From Yersinia enterocolitica (GTDB lineage Bacteria; Pseudomonadota; Gammaproteobacteria; Enterobacterales; Enterobacteriaceae), in the NCBI GenBank assembly GCA_002082245.2, contig NBTC02000002.1:496001-560000 (forward strand): a stretch of DNA of 64,000 nt, written 5' to 3'. This document shows, piece after piece, positions 1 through 8,405 of the stretch (positions are counted from its first letter, which is position 1; each line of letters opens with the position of its first letter). The notes beneath the pieces are model-generated. The model did not search any database, was not told where the DNA came from, and worked only from the letters and a program-made list of their open reading frames with translations. The translations under genes were made by a program, and so were the position numbers.

Positions 1-103
1 AGCTAAAGAAATCGCCAGCGCTGTTGCATTTTTAGCCTCTGACGAGGCCAGCTACATCTCTGGTGAAACGTTACATGTCAATGGCGGCATGTATATGATT
101 TAA
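1..103 (+). CDS. fabG: 3-oxoacyl-ACP reductase FabG, 3' end only
   Basis: The first 33 codons in frame 2 end at TAA 101-103 and read as the C-terminus of a short-chain dehydrogenase, closing with the [13 protein letters not shown] signature typical of FabG. FabG reduces 3-oxoacyl-ACP to 3-hydroxyacyl-ACP with NADPH in type II fatty-acid synthesis in the cytoplasm. The assignment rests on this tail plus the following acpP and fabF, which form the usual fabG-acpP-fabF order. The 5' part, including the Rossmann and catalytic Ser-Tyr-Lys motifs, lies outside the window, so those cannot be checked. Confidence 0.9.
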   Translation, partial: AKEIASAVAFLASDEASYISGETLHVNGGMYMI

Positions 104-256
104 AAATCACGAAAGTATTTGCATTATTTGAGGTGAAAACCGCAAAATAGCGTAAAATCGTGGTTTGACCAGCCGAGATTTAGTTGCATCTTTTTCAACA
201 TTTTATACACTACGAAAACCATCGCGAAAGCGAGTTTTGATAGGAAATTTAAGAGT

Positions 257-493
257 ATGAGCACTATCGAAGAACGCGTTAAGAAAATCATCGTTGAACA
301 ACTGGGTGTTAAAGAAGACGAAGTGAAGAACAGTGCTTCTTTCGTTGAAGATCTTGGCGCGGATTCTCTGGACACCGTTGAGCTGGTAATGGCTCTGGAA
401 GAAGAATTTGATACTGAGATTCCAGACGAAGAAGCAGAGAAAATCACTACTGTTCAGGCAGCTATTGATTTTATCAACGCTAACCAGCAGTAA
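257..493 (+). CDS. acpP: acyl carrier protein AcpP
   Basis: This 78-residue, very acidic helical protein is the acyl carrier of type II fatty-acid synthesis. The phosphopantetheine attachment serine is Ser37 in the motif GADSL. The length and sequence match the enterobacterial AcpP almost exactly. The start ATG follows a purine stretch (GGAAATTTAAGAGT). A 153-bp gap separates it from fabG, enough for the separate acpP promoter known in E. coli. A strong hairpin follows the stop codon, so much of the abundant acpP message probably ends before fabF. Nothing is unusual in the coding sequence. Confidence 0.98.
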
Positions 494-520
494 GCGAACA
501 TGCTTTAAGTTTAGATAGTT

Positions 521-551
521 AGGCGGTCACTCGACCGCCTAAGTTTTTTTT
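521..551 (+). terminator. intrinsic terminator between acpP and fabF
   Basis: The inverted repeat AGGCGGTC-ACTC-GACCGCCT is followed by a T run (AAGTTTTTTTT). It lies 28 bp after acpP and 36 bp before fabF, so it probably acts as a partial terminator that lets acpP be expressed more highly than fabF. Confidence 0.88.
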
Positions 552-587
552 GTCCTAAGTGTTATTTTCCCTCCTTGGAGGACAACC

Positions 588-1829
588 GTGTCTAAGCGTC
601 GAGTTGTTGTGACTGGACTGGGCATGTTGTCTCCTGTCGGTAATACAGTAGAATCCACATGGAACGCTGTTCTTGCCGGGCAGAGTGGCATCAGCCTGAT
701 CGACCATTTCGATACTAGTGCCTATGCAACGAAATTTGCTGGCTTAGTAAAAGATTTTAATTGTGAAGAGTTCATTTCGCGTAAAGATGCACGCAAAATG
801 GATGCATTCATACAGTACGGCATTGTTGCTGGCATGCAAGCCATGCAAGACTCAGGGCTTGAAATAACCGAAGCCAATGCTCCTCGTATCGGTGCCGCTA
901 TTGGTTCTGGTATTGGTGGGTTGGGTCTGATTGAAGAGAACCACACCGCGCTGGTGAATGGTGGGCCACGTAAAATTAGCCCGTTCTTCGTGCCATCAAC
1001 CATTGTTAACATGATTGCCGGCCATCTGACCATTATGTGTGGTATGCGTGGGCCAAGTATTTCTATCGCGACTGCCTGTACTTCTGGTGTGCATAACATC
1101 GGTCAAGCGGCACGTATCATTGCTTACAATGATGCGGATGTCATGCTGGCAGGTGGCGCTGAAAAAGCCAGTACTCCACTGGGTGTCGGTGGTTTTGGTG
1201 CCGCTCGTGCATTGTCTACTCGTAACGATAATCCGCAAGCCGCAAGCCGCCCGTGGGATAAAGACCGTGATGGTTTCGTTCTGGGTGACGGCGCAGGCAT
1301 GATGGTGCTGGAAGAGTACGAGCACGCGAAGAAACGTGGTGCAAAAATCTATGCTGAAGTTGTTGGGTTTGGGATGAGCAGCGATGCCTATCACATGACC
1401 TCTCCACCGGAAGACGGTTCAGGAGCAGCGCTGGCAATGGTGAATGCATTACGTGATGCGGGTGTGACCCCATCTCAAATCGGCTATATCAATGCCCATG
1501 GCACATCGACTCCTGCTGGCGACAAAGCCGAAACGCAGGCAGTTAAGTCTGTATTTGGTGAAGATGCCCGCAAAGTGATGGTCAGTTCCACCAAATCCAT
1601 GACTGGGCACTTGTTAGGTGCAGCCGGTGCGGTTGAGTCTATCTTCACTGTGCTGGCGTTGCGTGATCAAGCTATTCCGCCAACCATTAATCTGGATAAC
1701 CCGGATGAAGGTTGTGATTTGGATTTTGTTCCGCATGAAGCCCGTCAGGTAAAAGATATGGAGTACACCTTGTGTAACTCCTTCGGCTTCGGTGGCACTA
1801 ACGGTTCTTTAGTTTTCCGCAAGGTCTAA
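588..1829 (+). CDS. fabF: beta-ketoacyl-ACP synthase II FabF
   Basis: This 413-residue thiolase-fold condensing enzyme elongates acyl-ACP with malonyl-ACP and is the temperature-sensitive step toward cis-vaccenate in enterics. The catalytic cysteine is Cys164 in ATACTSG. The two active-site histidines are in [11 protein letters not shown] (near residue 304) and [10 protein letters not shown] (near 341). Length matches E. coli FabF. The start is GTG in AACCGTGTCTAAGCG, preceded by a strong CTTGGAGGAC ribosome site. It is the third gene of the fabG-acpP-fabF group and ends just before a terminator. Confidence 0.98.
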   Translation: MSKRRVVVTGLGMLSPVGNTVESTWNAVLAGQSGISLIDHFDTSAYATKFAGLVKDFNCEEFISRKDARKMDAFIQYGIVAGMQAMQDSGLEITEANAPRIGAAIGSGIGGLGLIEENHTALVNGGPRKISPFFVPSTIVNMIAGHLTIMCGMRGPSISIATACTSGVHNIGQAARIIAYNDADVMLAGGAEKASTPLGVGGFGAARALSTRNDNPQAASRPWDKDRDGFVLGDGAGMMVLEEYEHAKKRGAKIYAEVVGFGMSSDAYHMTSPPEDGSGAALAMVNALRDAGVTPSQIGYINAHGTSTPAGDKAETQAVKSVFGEDARKVMVSSTKSMTGHLLGAAGAVESIFTVLALRDQAIPPTINLDNPDEGCDLDFVPHEARQVKDMEYTLCNSFGFGGTNGSLVFRKV

Positions 1830-1859
1830 CTTCTGCTGTTAAGCTTCTGCTGCTAAAAA

Positions 1860-1885
1860 GGCCCGGTTTTCCGGGTCTTTTATTA
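1860..1885 (+). terminator. intrinsic terminator after fabF
   Basis: The hairpin GGCCCGG-TTTT-CCGGGTC is followed by TTTTATT, 30 bp after the fabF stop. It closes the fab transcript before pabC. Confidence 0.85.
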
Positions 1886-2044
1886 GGTTAACCCCGCATC
1901 ACTTAATGGCTCAACGTGAGTGCTGTCACCGCTAACGTCGCGCCACAGTGCCAAGTAAGAAAGAGATAACATCCCGCCATAATCACTGTCTTAATAAGAG
2001 ATAAATCTGAAAACAGCCATTGACTAAATCTGCTACTGTCGCCA

Positions 2045-2067
2045 TGTACAATTTTTATTTATGTACA
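2045..2067. promoter_or_regulatory. paired TGTACA sites upstream of pabC
   Basis: In the 260-bp gap between the fabF terminator and pabC, two TGTACA hexamers (2045-2050 and 2062-2067) are separated by 11 A/T bases. Each hexamer is itself a palindrome, so the pair forms a symmetrical array about 80 bp before the pabC start. It resembles an operator but I cannot name the factor; a TyrR box is not matched exactly. I see no other feature in this gap. Confidence 0.25.
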
Positions 2068-2145
2068 GTATATATTTACTGGCAAGGTATATTTAGCAAC
2101 TGAATGTATGGCAAACAATACCCCTCCCATTTAAAGAGAGTCTGA

Positions 2146-2952
2146 ATGTTCTGGATTAATGGTATAGAGCAAAATTTGATTTCAGCGTCAGACCGCTCAG
2201 TGCAGTTTGGTGATGGCTGCTTTACGACGGCAAGGGTATCTCATGGTCGGGTAGTGTGGCTTGATAAACATATACTGCGCCTGCAACAGGCAACCGAACG
2301 CTTGTTGATGCCGACAGTAAACTGGAATGCCTTGACTAAGGAAATAGTCGAGGCGGCAAACCATACTGAAGATGGGGTACTGAAAGTGATTATTAGCCGG
2401 GGTAGCGGTGGGCGCGGCTACAGCGGTACTGCTTGTCAGCACCCTACGCGCATTATTTCGCTTAGTGATTATCCGGCGCATTATCATAGTTGGCGTGAGC
2501 GGGGTATTTCATTGGCATTAAGCCCGGTGACATTAGCTCGCAGCCCATTGCTGGCGGGTGTTAAGCACCTGAATCGCCTTGAACAAGTGTTGATTCGTGC
2601 GCATCTTGAGCAGACAGAGGCTGATGAGGCACTGGTGCTTGACACTGCGGGCCTGCTGGTGGAATGCTGTGCGGCTAATTTATTCTGGCGTAAAGGTGGC
2701 GCAATATTTACCCCGGACTTAAGCCAGTCGGGTGTTGATGGCATCATGCGCCAGATGATTATTACCTGTCTGGCCGGGCATGGGCAGCAGGTAGCGATTG
2801 TGGCGCAGCCACTGGAGGCACTGGCTGATGCGGATGAAATTATCGTGTGCAACGCGCTGATGCCGCTACTGTCTGTGAACCGCGCCGATAAATGGCTTTA
2901 TCACTCGCGTCAGTTGTTTGATTTCCTGAATCAGTATTGTTGCGATGCATAA
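2146..2952 (+). CDS. pabC: aminodeoxychorismate lyase PabC
   Basis: This 268-residue fold-type IV PLP enzyme splits 4-amino-4-deoxychorismate into p-aminobenzoate and pyruvate for folate synthesis. The PLP lysine is Lys140 in GVKHLNRLEQ, and the conserved R/E pair follows. The N-terminal SDRSVQFGDGCFTT segment is typical of the branched-chain aminotransferase/lyase family. The start ATG is preceded by AAAGAGAG. It sits between fabF and mltG as in E. coli. An alternative family member (IlvE or DAAT) is unlikely because of this context and the lyase-like length. Confidence 0.96.
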   Translation: MFWINGIEQNLISASDRSVQFGDGCFTTARVSHGRVVWLDKHILRLQQATERLLMPTVNWNALTKEIVEAANHTEDGVLKVIISRGSGGRGYSGTACQHPTRIISLSDYPAHYHSWRERGISLALSPVTLARSPLLAGVKHLNRLEQVLIRAHLEQTEADEALVLDTAGLLVECCAANLFWRKGGAIFTPDLSQSGVDGIMRQMIITCLAGHGQQVAIVAQPLEALADADEIIVCNALMPLLSVNRADKWLYHSRQLFDFLNQYCCDA

Positions 2953-3026
2953 CTGATGGTCTCAGCAGCATGTTGGTTTTAATGTATAGCGTAGATGACT
3001 ACCTTTAATTTGAAGATGGCCACCCG

Positions 3027-4052
3027 ATGAAAATAAAAAGCACCCGAGTTGTAATCCTTTTTGCCGCTATCTGTTTGGGATTAGTGCTGTTGGGTTATCA
3101 GAAAATACAACACTTTGCGGACCAGCCGCTGGCTATCCAGCAAGAAACCATCTTTAAACTCCCCGCCGGTACGGGGCGGGTCGCATTGGAGAATTTACTG
3201 CAACGTGACCACGTGATTAAAAACACCCGTTTGTTCCCCTGGCTGTTACGTATAGAGCCTGAGTTGGCAAAATTTAAGGCGGGGACTTACCGTTTTACCC
3301 CTGGCATGACGGTGCGCGGCATGCTGGAATTACTCGCCAGTGGTAAAGAAGCACAATTTACCGTGCGCTTTATTGAGGGCAAGCGGCTACGTGACTGGCT
3401 GGATGAGTTGCAGCAGTCGAAATACGTAAAACATGTTTTGGCCGGCAAAAGTGATAGTGAGATTGCGGTGTTACTGGGGTTAAAAGACAGTGATCACCCT
3501 GAGGGTTGGCTCTATCCTGATACCTACTCCTATACCGCCGGGACGACTGATCTGGCCTTACTCAAACGTGCCCATGCGAAGATGGAAAAGACGGTTGATG
3601 AAATTTGGCAAGGGCGAGAGGAATCTTTACCCTATAAGACACCGGGTGAGCTGGTCACCATGGCATCTATCATCGAAAAAGAAACCGCAGTAAATGAAGA
3701 ACGCACTAAAGTCGCATCGGTGTTTATTAACCGTCTGCGGATTGGTATGCGCCTGCAAACTGACCCTACAGTCATTTATGGTATGGGTGACAAGTATAAT
3801 GGCAACATTAGTCGTAAAGACTTAGATACACCAACACCTTATAATACCTATGTGATTTCTGGTTTGCCGCCCACCCCAATAGCCATGCCGGGGCTGGCAT
3901 CACTGACGGCTGCCGCGCATCCGGCCAAAACCGCCTATCTCTACTTTGTGGCAGATGGTAAGGGCGGGCATACATTTACCACCAATTTAGCCAGTCATAA
4001 CCAAGCGGTACGGGTCTATCGTCAATCGCTTAAGGATAAAAATGAACAGTAA
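3027..4052 (+). CDS. mltG: endolytic peptidoglycan transglycosylase MltG
   Basis: This 341-residue inner-membrane protein cleaves nascent glycan strands and so sets their length. An N-terminal transmembrane segment (about residues 8-25) anchors it, and the YceG-like domain fills the rest. The catalytic glutamate lies in [12 protein letters not shown] near residue 218. Conserved motifs [10 protein letters not shown] and PTPYNTY follow. It overlaps tmk by 11 bp, so translation is probably coupled, and the operon pabC-mltG-tmk-holB-ycfH matches E. coli. Confidence 0.97.
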   Translation: MKIKSTRVVILFAAICLGLVLLGYQKIQHFADQPLAIQQETIFKLPAGTGRVALENLLQRDHVIKNTRLFPWLLRIEPELAKFKAGTYRFTPGMTVRGMLELLASGKEAQFTVRFIEGKRLRDWLDELQQSKYVKHVLAGKSDSEIAVLLGLKDSDHPEGWLYPDTYSYTAGTTDLALLKRAHAKMEKTVDEIWQGREESLPYKTPGELVTMASIIEKETAVNEERTKVASVFINRLRIGMRLQTDPTVIYGMGDKYNGNISRKDLDTPTPYNTYVISGLPPTPIAMPGLASLTAAAHPAKTAYLYFVADGKGGHTFTTNLASHNQAVRVYRQSLKDKNEQ

Positions 4053-4680
4053 ATTTATCGTTATTGAAGGGCTGGAAGGGGCAGGGAAAACCACCGCCAG
4101 AGACACCGTGGTTGCCACGCTGCGCGCCCAAGGGATTAACGATATTGTTTTTACCCGAGAGCCGGGTGGGACACCATTGGCAGAAAAACTGCGTGATTTG
4201 ATTAAACAAGGTATTGATGGTGAAGTCCTGACAGATAAAGCCGAAGTGCTGATGCTGTATGCCGCGCGAGTACAATTAGTTGAGAATGTAATTAAACCGG
4301 CGCTGGCTCGAGGCAGTTGGGTGGTGGGTGATCGCCATGATCTCTCATCTCAGGCGTATCAGGGAGGAGGGCGTGGCATTGATAGCCAACTGATGACGTC
4401 ACTGCGTGATACCGTATTGGGTGAATTCCGCCCTGATCTAACGCTGTATCTTGATCTGCCGCCTGTGGTCGGTTTAGCACGCGCTCGTGCCCGTGGCGAG
4501 TTGGATCGTATTGAACAAGAGTCGCTGGCCTTTTTTGAACGCACGCGGGCACGCTATCTCGAACTGGCCGCCGCTGATAGCAGCATAAAAACCATCGATG
4601 CCTCCCAATCTCTTGAGCAAGTGAGCACATCAATCAGCCGGGTACTGACTCAATGGCTGGCCAGCCGGGAAACCGCATAA
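4042..4680 (+). CDS. tmk: thymidylate kinase
   Basis: This 212-residue cytoplasmic kinase phosphorylates dTMP to dTDP. The P-loop GLEGAGKTT is at residues 9-17, the DR(H) motif is in [11 protein letters not shown], and the arginine-rich LID region [11 protein letters not shown] identifies the E. coli-type (type II) enzyme. Its ATG lies inside the end of mltG, and its TAA stop shares a base with the holB start (TAATG). This tight packing implies one transcript with coupled translation. Confidence 0.98.
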   Translation: MNSKFIVIEGLEGAGKTTARDTVVATLRAQGINDIVFTREPGGTPLAEKLRDLIKQGIDGEVLTDKAEVLMLYAARVQLVENVIKPALARGSWVVGDRHDLSSQAYQGGGRGIDSQLMTSLRDTVLGEFRPDLTLYLDLPPVVGLARARARGELDRIEQESLAFFERTRARYLELAAADSSIKTIDASQSLEQVSTSISRVLTQWLASRETA

Positions 4681-5681
4681 TGAAATGGTATCCGTGGCTT
4701 ACGGCCCCTTATCGCCAGTTGATAGGGCAGCATACTGCCGGGCGCGGGCACCACGCGTTATTACTCCACTCCTTGCCCGGTAATGGCGAAGAGGCGTTGA
4801 TTTATGGCCTCAGTCGCTGGCTGATGTGCCAGCAGCGGCAAGGTGAGAAAAGTTGTGGTGAATGCCATAGCTGCCGTTTAATGCTGGCGGGTAACCACCC
4901 GGACTGGTATGTACTGGCACCGGAAAAAGGTAAAAGCAGTATTGGGGTCGAATTGGTGCGTCAGCAGATAGATAAGCTCTATTCCCATGCACAACAAGGT
5001 GGGGCTAAGGTGGTGTGGTTGCCACACGCCGAACTGTTGACCGATGCGGCGGCAAATGCCTTATTGAAAACCTTGGAAGAGCCACCGGAGAAAACCTATT
5101 TCCTGCTGGACTGCCATCAACCCGCCAGTTTGTTAGCTACGCTGCGTAGCCGCTGTTTTTACTGGTATTTAGCCTGCCCAGATACCGCACTCAGTTTGCA
5201 ATGGCTGCAACGCCAGACTCAAGCAGAACCGGTGACGGCGCTGGCCGCGCTTAAATTGAGTGAGGGCGCACCCTTGGCAGCCGAGCGGTTGTTGCAACCG
5301 GAGCGCTGGACTCTACGAACTGCGCTGTGTAGCGCGCTGAGTAGTGCATTGAACAGTTCGGACCTACTGTCATTGTTAGTGCAGTTGAACCATGATGATG
5401 CAGCTGAACGCCTCCAATGGCTCTCTTCGCTGCTGCTGGATGCTTTGAAATGGCAACAAGGTGCTGGCGAGTTTGCTGTTAATCAGGATCAATTGTCGCT
5501 GGTACAACAGTTGGCACGCGTAGCCACCACACTGGTGTTGCTTCAGTCAACGCAACAACTGGCAAAATGCCGTCATCAATTACTATCTGTCGTCGGTGTC
5601 AACCGTGAATTGTTACTCACTGAGTTGTTACTTAACTGGGAAACCGCGTTATCCACCGGCACCTATTCCACCTCACCTTGA
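4680..5681 (+). CDS. holB: DNA polymerase III delta' subunit HolB
   Basis: This 333-residue clamp-loader subunit works with the tau/gamma and delta subunits to load the beta sliding clamp. Four zinc-binding cysteines cluster in MCQQ and SCGECHSCR near residues 50-65. The SRC motif (LRSRCF) and the NALLKTLEEPP segment are typical of AAA+ clamp loaders. I chose ATG 4680, which overlaps the tmk stop, over an in-frame ATG nine codons upstream, because the product then starts MKWYPWL as in other enterics. Confidence 0.95.
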   Translation: MKWYPWLTAPYRQLIGQHTAGRGHHALLLHSLPGNGEEALIYGLSRWLMCQQRQGEKSCGECHSCRLMLAGNHPDWYVLAPEKGKSSIGVELVRQQIDKLYSHAQQGGAKVVWLPHAELLTDAAANALLKTLEEPPEKTYFLLDCHQPASLLATLRSRCFYWYLACPDTALSLQWLQRQTQAEPVTALAALKLSEGAPLAAERLLQPERWTLRTALCSALSSALNSSDLLSLLVQLNHDDAAERLQWLSSLLLDALKWQQGAGEFAVNQDQLSLVQQLARVATTLVLLQSTQQLAKCRHQLLSVVGVNRELLLTELLLNWETALSTGTYSTSP

Positions 5682-5684
5682 TTG

Positions 5685-5781
5685 TACACTCAACGTAATT
5701 GGCGTTGCAGCGGCTGGCCGAAGGATGGGCCGAGTAACGAATATAGCGAGCGCCCCTGCGGCTTCAATTATGAAAAGTATG
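5685..5781. repeat. ERIC-family repeat, variant core
   Basis: Between holB and ycfH, a stretch matches the ends of an ERIC element (GTTGCAGC near the left end, degenerate inverted termini TACACTCAA...GAAAAGTATG). The usual central palindrome (AAGTAAGTGACTGGGG) is missing. Instead it has a core with GGATGGGCCGAGTA, the same core found in the element at 14622-14731. The repeat creates a false in-frame extension upstream of ycfH. Confidence 0.65.
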
Positions 5782-5796
5782 GAAGAGTTTAATATT

Positions 5797-6597
5797 ATGT
5801 TGTTAGTAGATTCACACTGCCATCTTGATAGCCTTGATTACCAGACGTTGCACAGCAGCGTCGATGATGTATTAGCCAAAGCAAATGCGCGAGATGTCGG
5901 TTTCGTCCTGGCGGTAGCCACTACGTTACCGGGCTTTTCTGCCATGACATCCCTTATTGGCGAACGCCAAAATGTGGCATTTTCATGTGGTGTTCATCCG
6001 TTGAATCTCGATGGTGGCTATGATTTCCAGCAACTCAGAAGCCTGGCTGCGGCAGATAATGTGGTGGCGATGGGCGAGACCGGGCTGGATTATTTTTATC
6101 AGCAAGATAATATCCCGCTGCAACAAGCCTCTTTCCGTGAACATATTCGTATTGGTCGCGAATTAAACAAACCGGTGATTGTGCATACCCGCGATGCGCG
6201 TGAAGATACACTCGCAATTTTGCAGGAAGAGCAGGCGCAGGAGTGTGGTGGTGTTTTACATTGCTTTACAGAAGACAAAGCCACGGCAGCAACGCTATTA
6301 GACCTCGGTTTTTATATCTCATTCTCGGGGATTCTCACTTTTCGTAATGCGGAACAACTGCGTGATGTGGCCCGTTATGTTCCGCTGGATCGGATATTAG
6401 TAGAAACCGATTCACCTTATCTGGCCCCGGTTCCCCACCGTGGCAAAGAGAATCAACCAGCCTATGTCCGTGATGTTGCAGAGTATATGGCAGTGCTGAA
6501 AGGCGTGAGTCTTGAATCACTGGCGCAGGCGACGACTGACAACTTCTGCCGGTTATTTCATCTGGACCCTTCCCGGCTCGCCAGTGAAAATAGTTAG
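5797..6597 (+). CDS. ycfH: TatD-family metal-dependent hydrolase YcfH
   Basis: This 266-residue TIM-barrel protein belongs to the TatD DNase/amidohydrolase family. Metal ligands are visible in DSHCHLD at the N-terminus, GETGLDYFY, VHTRDA and ETDSPYLAPVPHRG near the C-terminus. The reading frame is open 67 codons further upstream, but that part is ERIC repeat. I chose ATG 5797 because it follows GGAAGAG with 9-bp spacing and gives the family N-terminus MLLVDSHCHL. The gene ends the pabC operon as in E. coli. The exact physiological substrate is not known to me. Confidence 0.93.
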   Translation: MLLVDSHCHLDSLDYQTLHSSVDDVLAKANARDVGFVLAVATTLPGFSAMTSLIGERQNVAFSCGVHPLNLDGGYDFQQLRSLAAADNVVAMGETGLDYFYQQDNIPLQQASFREHIRIGRELNKPVIVHTRDAREDTLAILQEEQAQECGGVLHCFTEDKATAATLLDLGFYISFSGILTFRNAEQLRDVARYVPLDRILVETDSPYLAPVPHRGKENQPAYVRDVAEYMAVLKGVSLESLAQATTDNFCRLFHLDPSRLASENS

Positions 6598-6748
6598 CCT
6601 CCTTCATAATACTTTTTTTTAAGCTCGTAATTAATCCCCGGAACGAGTAATGTTCTCACCCGATTTATTGGGTGAGGGCAGGTCTTGTTGACGTTTTTTT
6701 ACAAAAAATGCGCGATTTGATGCAAATTAAGCGCTTTCTTGAAAGAAA

Positions 6749-6764
6749 CGTGACTGCCATCAAA
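6749..6764. promoter_or_regulatory. probable CRP site upstream of ptsG
   Basis: The sequence CGTGA-CTGCCA-TCAAA matches the CRP consensus TGTGA-N6-TCACA at 8 of 10 positions, about 150 bp before ptsG. CRP activation of ptsG is established in E. coli. A short hairpin (AAGGGTG/CACCCTT, 6805-6825) lies in the presumed leader. The rest of the 315-bp gap shows no gene. Confidence 0.45.
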
Positions 6765-6884
6765 CATTAAGCAGGCTATTTATTTTACTCTTCGTAAAAA
6801 TTAAAAGGGTGCTTTAGACACCCTTATTCGCAAAGGCTTACTCCCCCCTTTGTAATGCCAATAAACGCGAGAAACAGCAGAAAA

Positions 6885-6904
6885 GCACTATTACTCAGGA
6901 GCAC
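6885..6904 (+). promoter_or_regulatory. SgrS-type sRNA pairing site in the ptsG leader
   Basis: The bases GCACTATTACTCAGGAGCAC lie just before the ptsG start and include the ribosome site. In E. coli the matching stretch of ptsG is where the small RNA SgrS pairs to block translation under sugar-phosphate stress. ACTCAGGAGCAC appears intact here, suggesting the same control. This is based on my memory of the E. coli leader. Confidence 0.55.
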
Positions 6905-6912
6905 ACTCAACT

Positions 6913-8346
6913 ATGTTTAAGAACGCATTTGCAAACCTGCAAAAGGTAGGTAAATCGCTAATGCTACCGGTATCCGTCTTACCCATCGCAGGTATTCTGC
7001 TGGGTGTCGGTTCCGCGAATTTTAGCTGGCTACCAACAGTAGTCTCTCACGTAATGGCAGAAGCGGGCGGTTCCGTCTTTGCTAACATGGCATTAATCTT
7101 TGCTATTGGCGTTGCACTCGGCTTTACCAATAACGACGGTGTATCCGCGTTGGCGGCAGTTGTTGCTTACGGCATCATGGTGAAAACCATGGCTGTGGTA
7201 GCGCCTCTGGTCTTGCATCTGCCAGCAGAAGAAATTGCGGCCAAACATTTAGCCGATACTGGGGTACTGGGCGGGATTATTGCAGGTGCTATAGCCGCCT
7301 ACATGTTCAACCGCTTCTACCGTATTCAGTTACCTGAATATCTCGGTTTCTTTGCGGGCAAACGCTTTGTTCCGATTATTTCTGGTTTCACCGCTATTTT
7401 CGTTGGTGTGATCCTGTCCTTCGTATGGCCACCTATCGGTACTGCGATCCAGACCTTCTCCCAATGGGCGGCTTACCAGAACTCAGTCGTTGCTTTTGGT
7501 ATCTACGGCGTAGTTGAACGTGCGCTGGTACCATTCGGTCTGCACCATATCTGGAACGTACCATTCCAAATGCAAATTGGTGAATACACCAACGCAGCAG
7601 GTCAGGTGTTCCACGGTGACATTCCACGTTACATGGCGGGTGACCCAACTGCCGGTAAACTGTCTGGTGGCTTCCTGTTCAAAATGTACGGTCTGCCAGC
7701 CGCTGCGATTGCGATTTGGCATTCAGCCAAGCCGGAAAACCGCGCTAAAGTGGGCGGGATCATGATCTCCGCAGCACTGACCTCATTCCTGACGGGTATC
7801 ACCGAACCAATTGAATTCTCCTTCATGTTCGTGGCACCAATTTTGTATGTTATCCATGCAATTTTGGCTGGTCTGGCGTTCCCAATCTGTATTCTGCTTG
7901 GAATGCGTGACGGTACCAGCTTCTCCCATGGTTTGATTGACTTCATTGTTCTCAGTGGTAACAGTAGCCGTATCTGGCTGTTCCCTCTGGTGGGTATTTG
8001 CTACGGTCTGGTGTACTACACTATCTTCCGTGTGCTGATTACCAAACTGGACCTGAAAACACCGGGTCGTGAAGAGACAACCACTGAGCAAACTGTCCAG
8101 GGCGGCACAGAAATGTCAGCGGCACTGGTAAATGCGTTTGGTGGTAAAGAGAACATCACTAACCTGGATGCTTGTATTACCCGTCTGCGTGTCAGCGTGG
8201 CGGATGTCTCCAAGGTTGACCAACCTGGTCTGAAGCGACTGGGTGCTGCGGGTGTAGTGGTGGCAGGGTCTGGTGTTCAGGCTATCTTCGGGACTAAATC
8301 AGATAACCTGAAAACAGATATGGACGAGTATATTCGTAACCATTAA
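6913..8346 (+). CDS. ptsG: PTS glucose-specific enzyme IICB PtsG
   Basis: This 477-residue membrane permease takes up glucose and phosphorylates it. The N-terminal EIIC domain (about residues 1-385) has multiple hydrophobic helices and the substrate-site motif [11 protein letters not shown] linker leads to the C-terminal EIIB domain, whose phosphocysteine lies in [10 protein letters not shown] near residue 422. Length equals E. coli PtsG. The start follows CAGGAGCACACTCAACT. A terminator follows directly, so the gene is probably monocistronic. Regulation by CRP and an SgrS-type RNA is suggested by the leader. Confidence 0.97.
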   Translation: MFKNAFANLQKVGKSLMLPVSVLPIAGILLGVGSANFSWLPTVVSHVMAEAGGSVFANMALIFAIGVALGFTNNDGVSALAAVVAYGIMVKTMAVVAPLVLHLPAEEIAAKHLADTGVLGGIIAGAIAAYMFNRFYRIQLPEYLGFFAGKRFVPIISGFTAIFVGVILSFVWPPIGTAIQTFSQWAAYQNSVVAFGIYGVVERALVPFGLHHIWNVPFQMQIGEYTNAAGQVFHGDIPRYMAGDPTAGKLSGGFLFKMYGLPAAAIAIWHSAKPENRAKVGGIMISAALTSFLTGITEPIEFSFMFVAPILYVIHAILAGLAFPICILLGMRDGTSFSHGLIDFIVLSGNSSRIWLFPLVGICYGLVYYTIFRVLITKLDLKTPGREETTTEQTVQGGTEMSAALVNAFGGKENITNLDACITRLRVSVADVSKVDQPGLKRLGAAGVVVAGSGVQAIFGTKSDNLKTDMDEYIRNH

Positions 8347-8366
8347 TTCAGGTTTGGGGAGTGCAA

Positions 8367-8393
8367 AGGGGAGGCGAAAGCCTCCCTTTTTTT
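8367..8393 (+). terminator. intrinsic terminator after ptsG
   Basis: The hairpin AGGGGAGGC-GAAA-GCCTCCCTT with a GAAA tetraloop is followed by a T run, 20 bp after the ptsG stop. The same stem may also serve the convergent gene. Confidence 0.92.
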
Positions 8394-8405
8394 GTTGGAA
8401 AAACG

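Noticed and set aside
722..1473. Several long frames inside fabF on both strands
   Set aside because: They overlap a gene with a complete set of catalytic motifs and have no family similarity or ribosome sites; similar shadows inside the other large genes were also left out.
5596..5796. 67-codon N-terminal extension of YcfH
   Set aside because: It is translated holB end and ERIC repeat; ATG 5797 has the ribosome site and family N-terminus.
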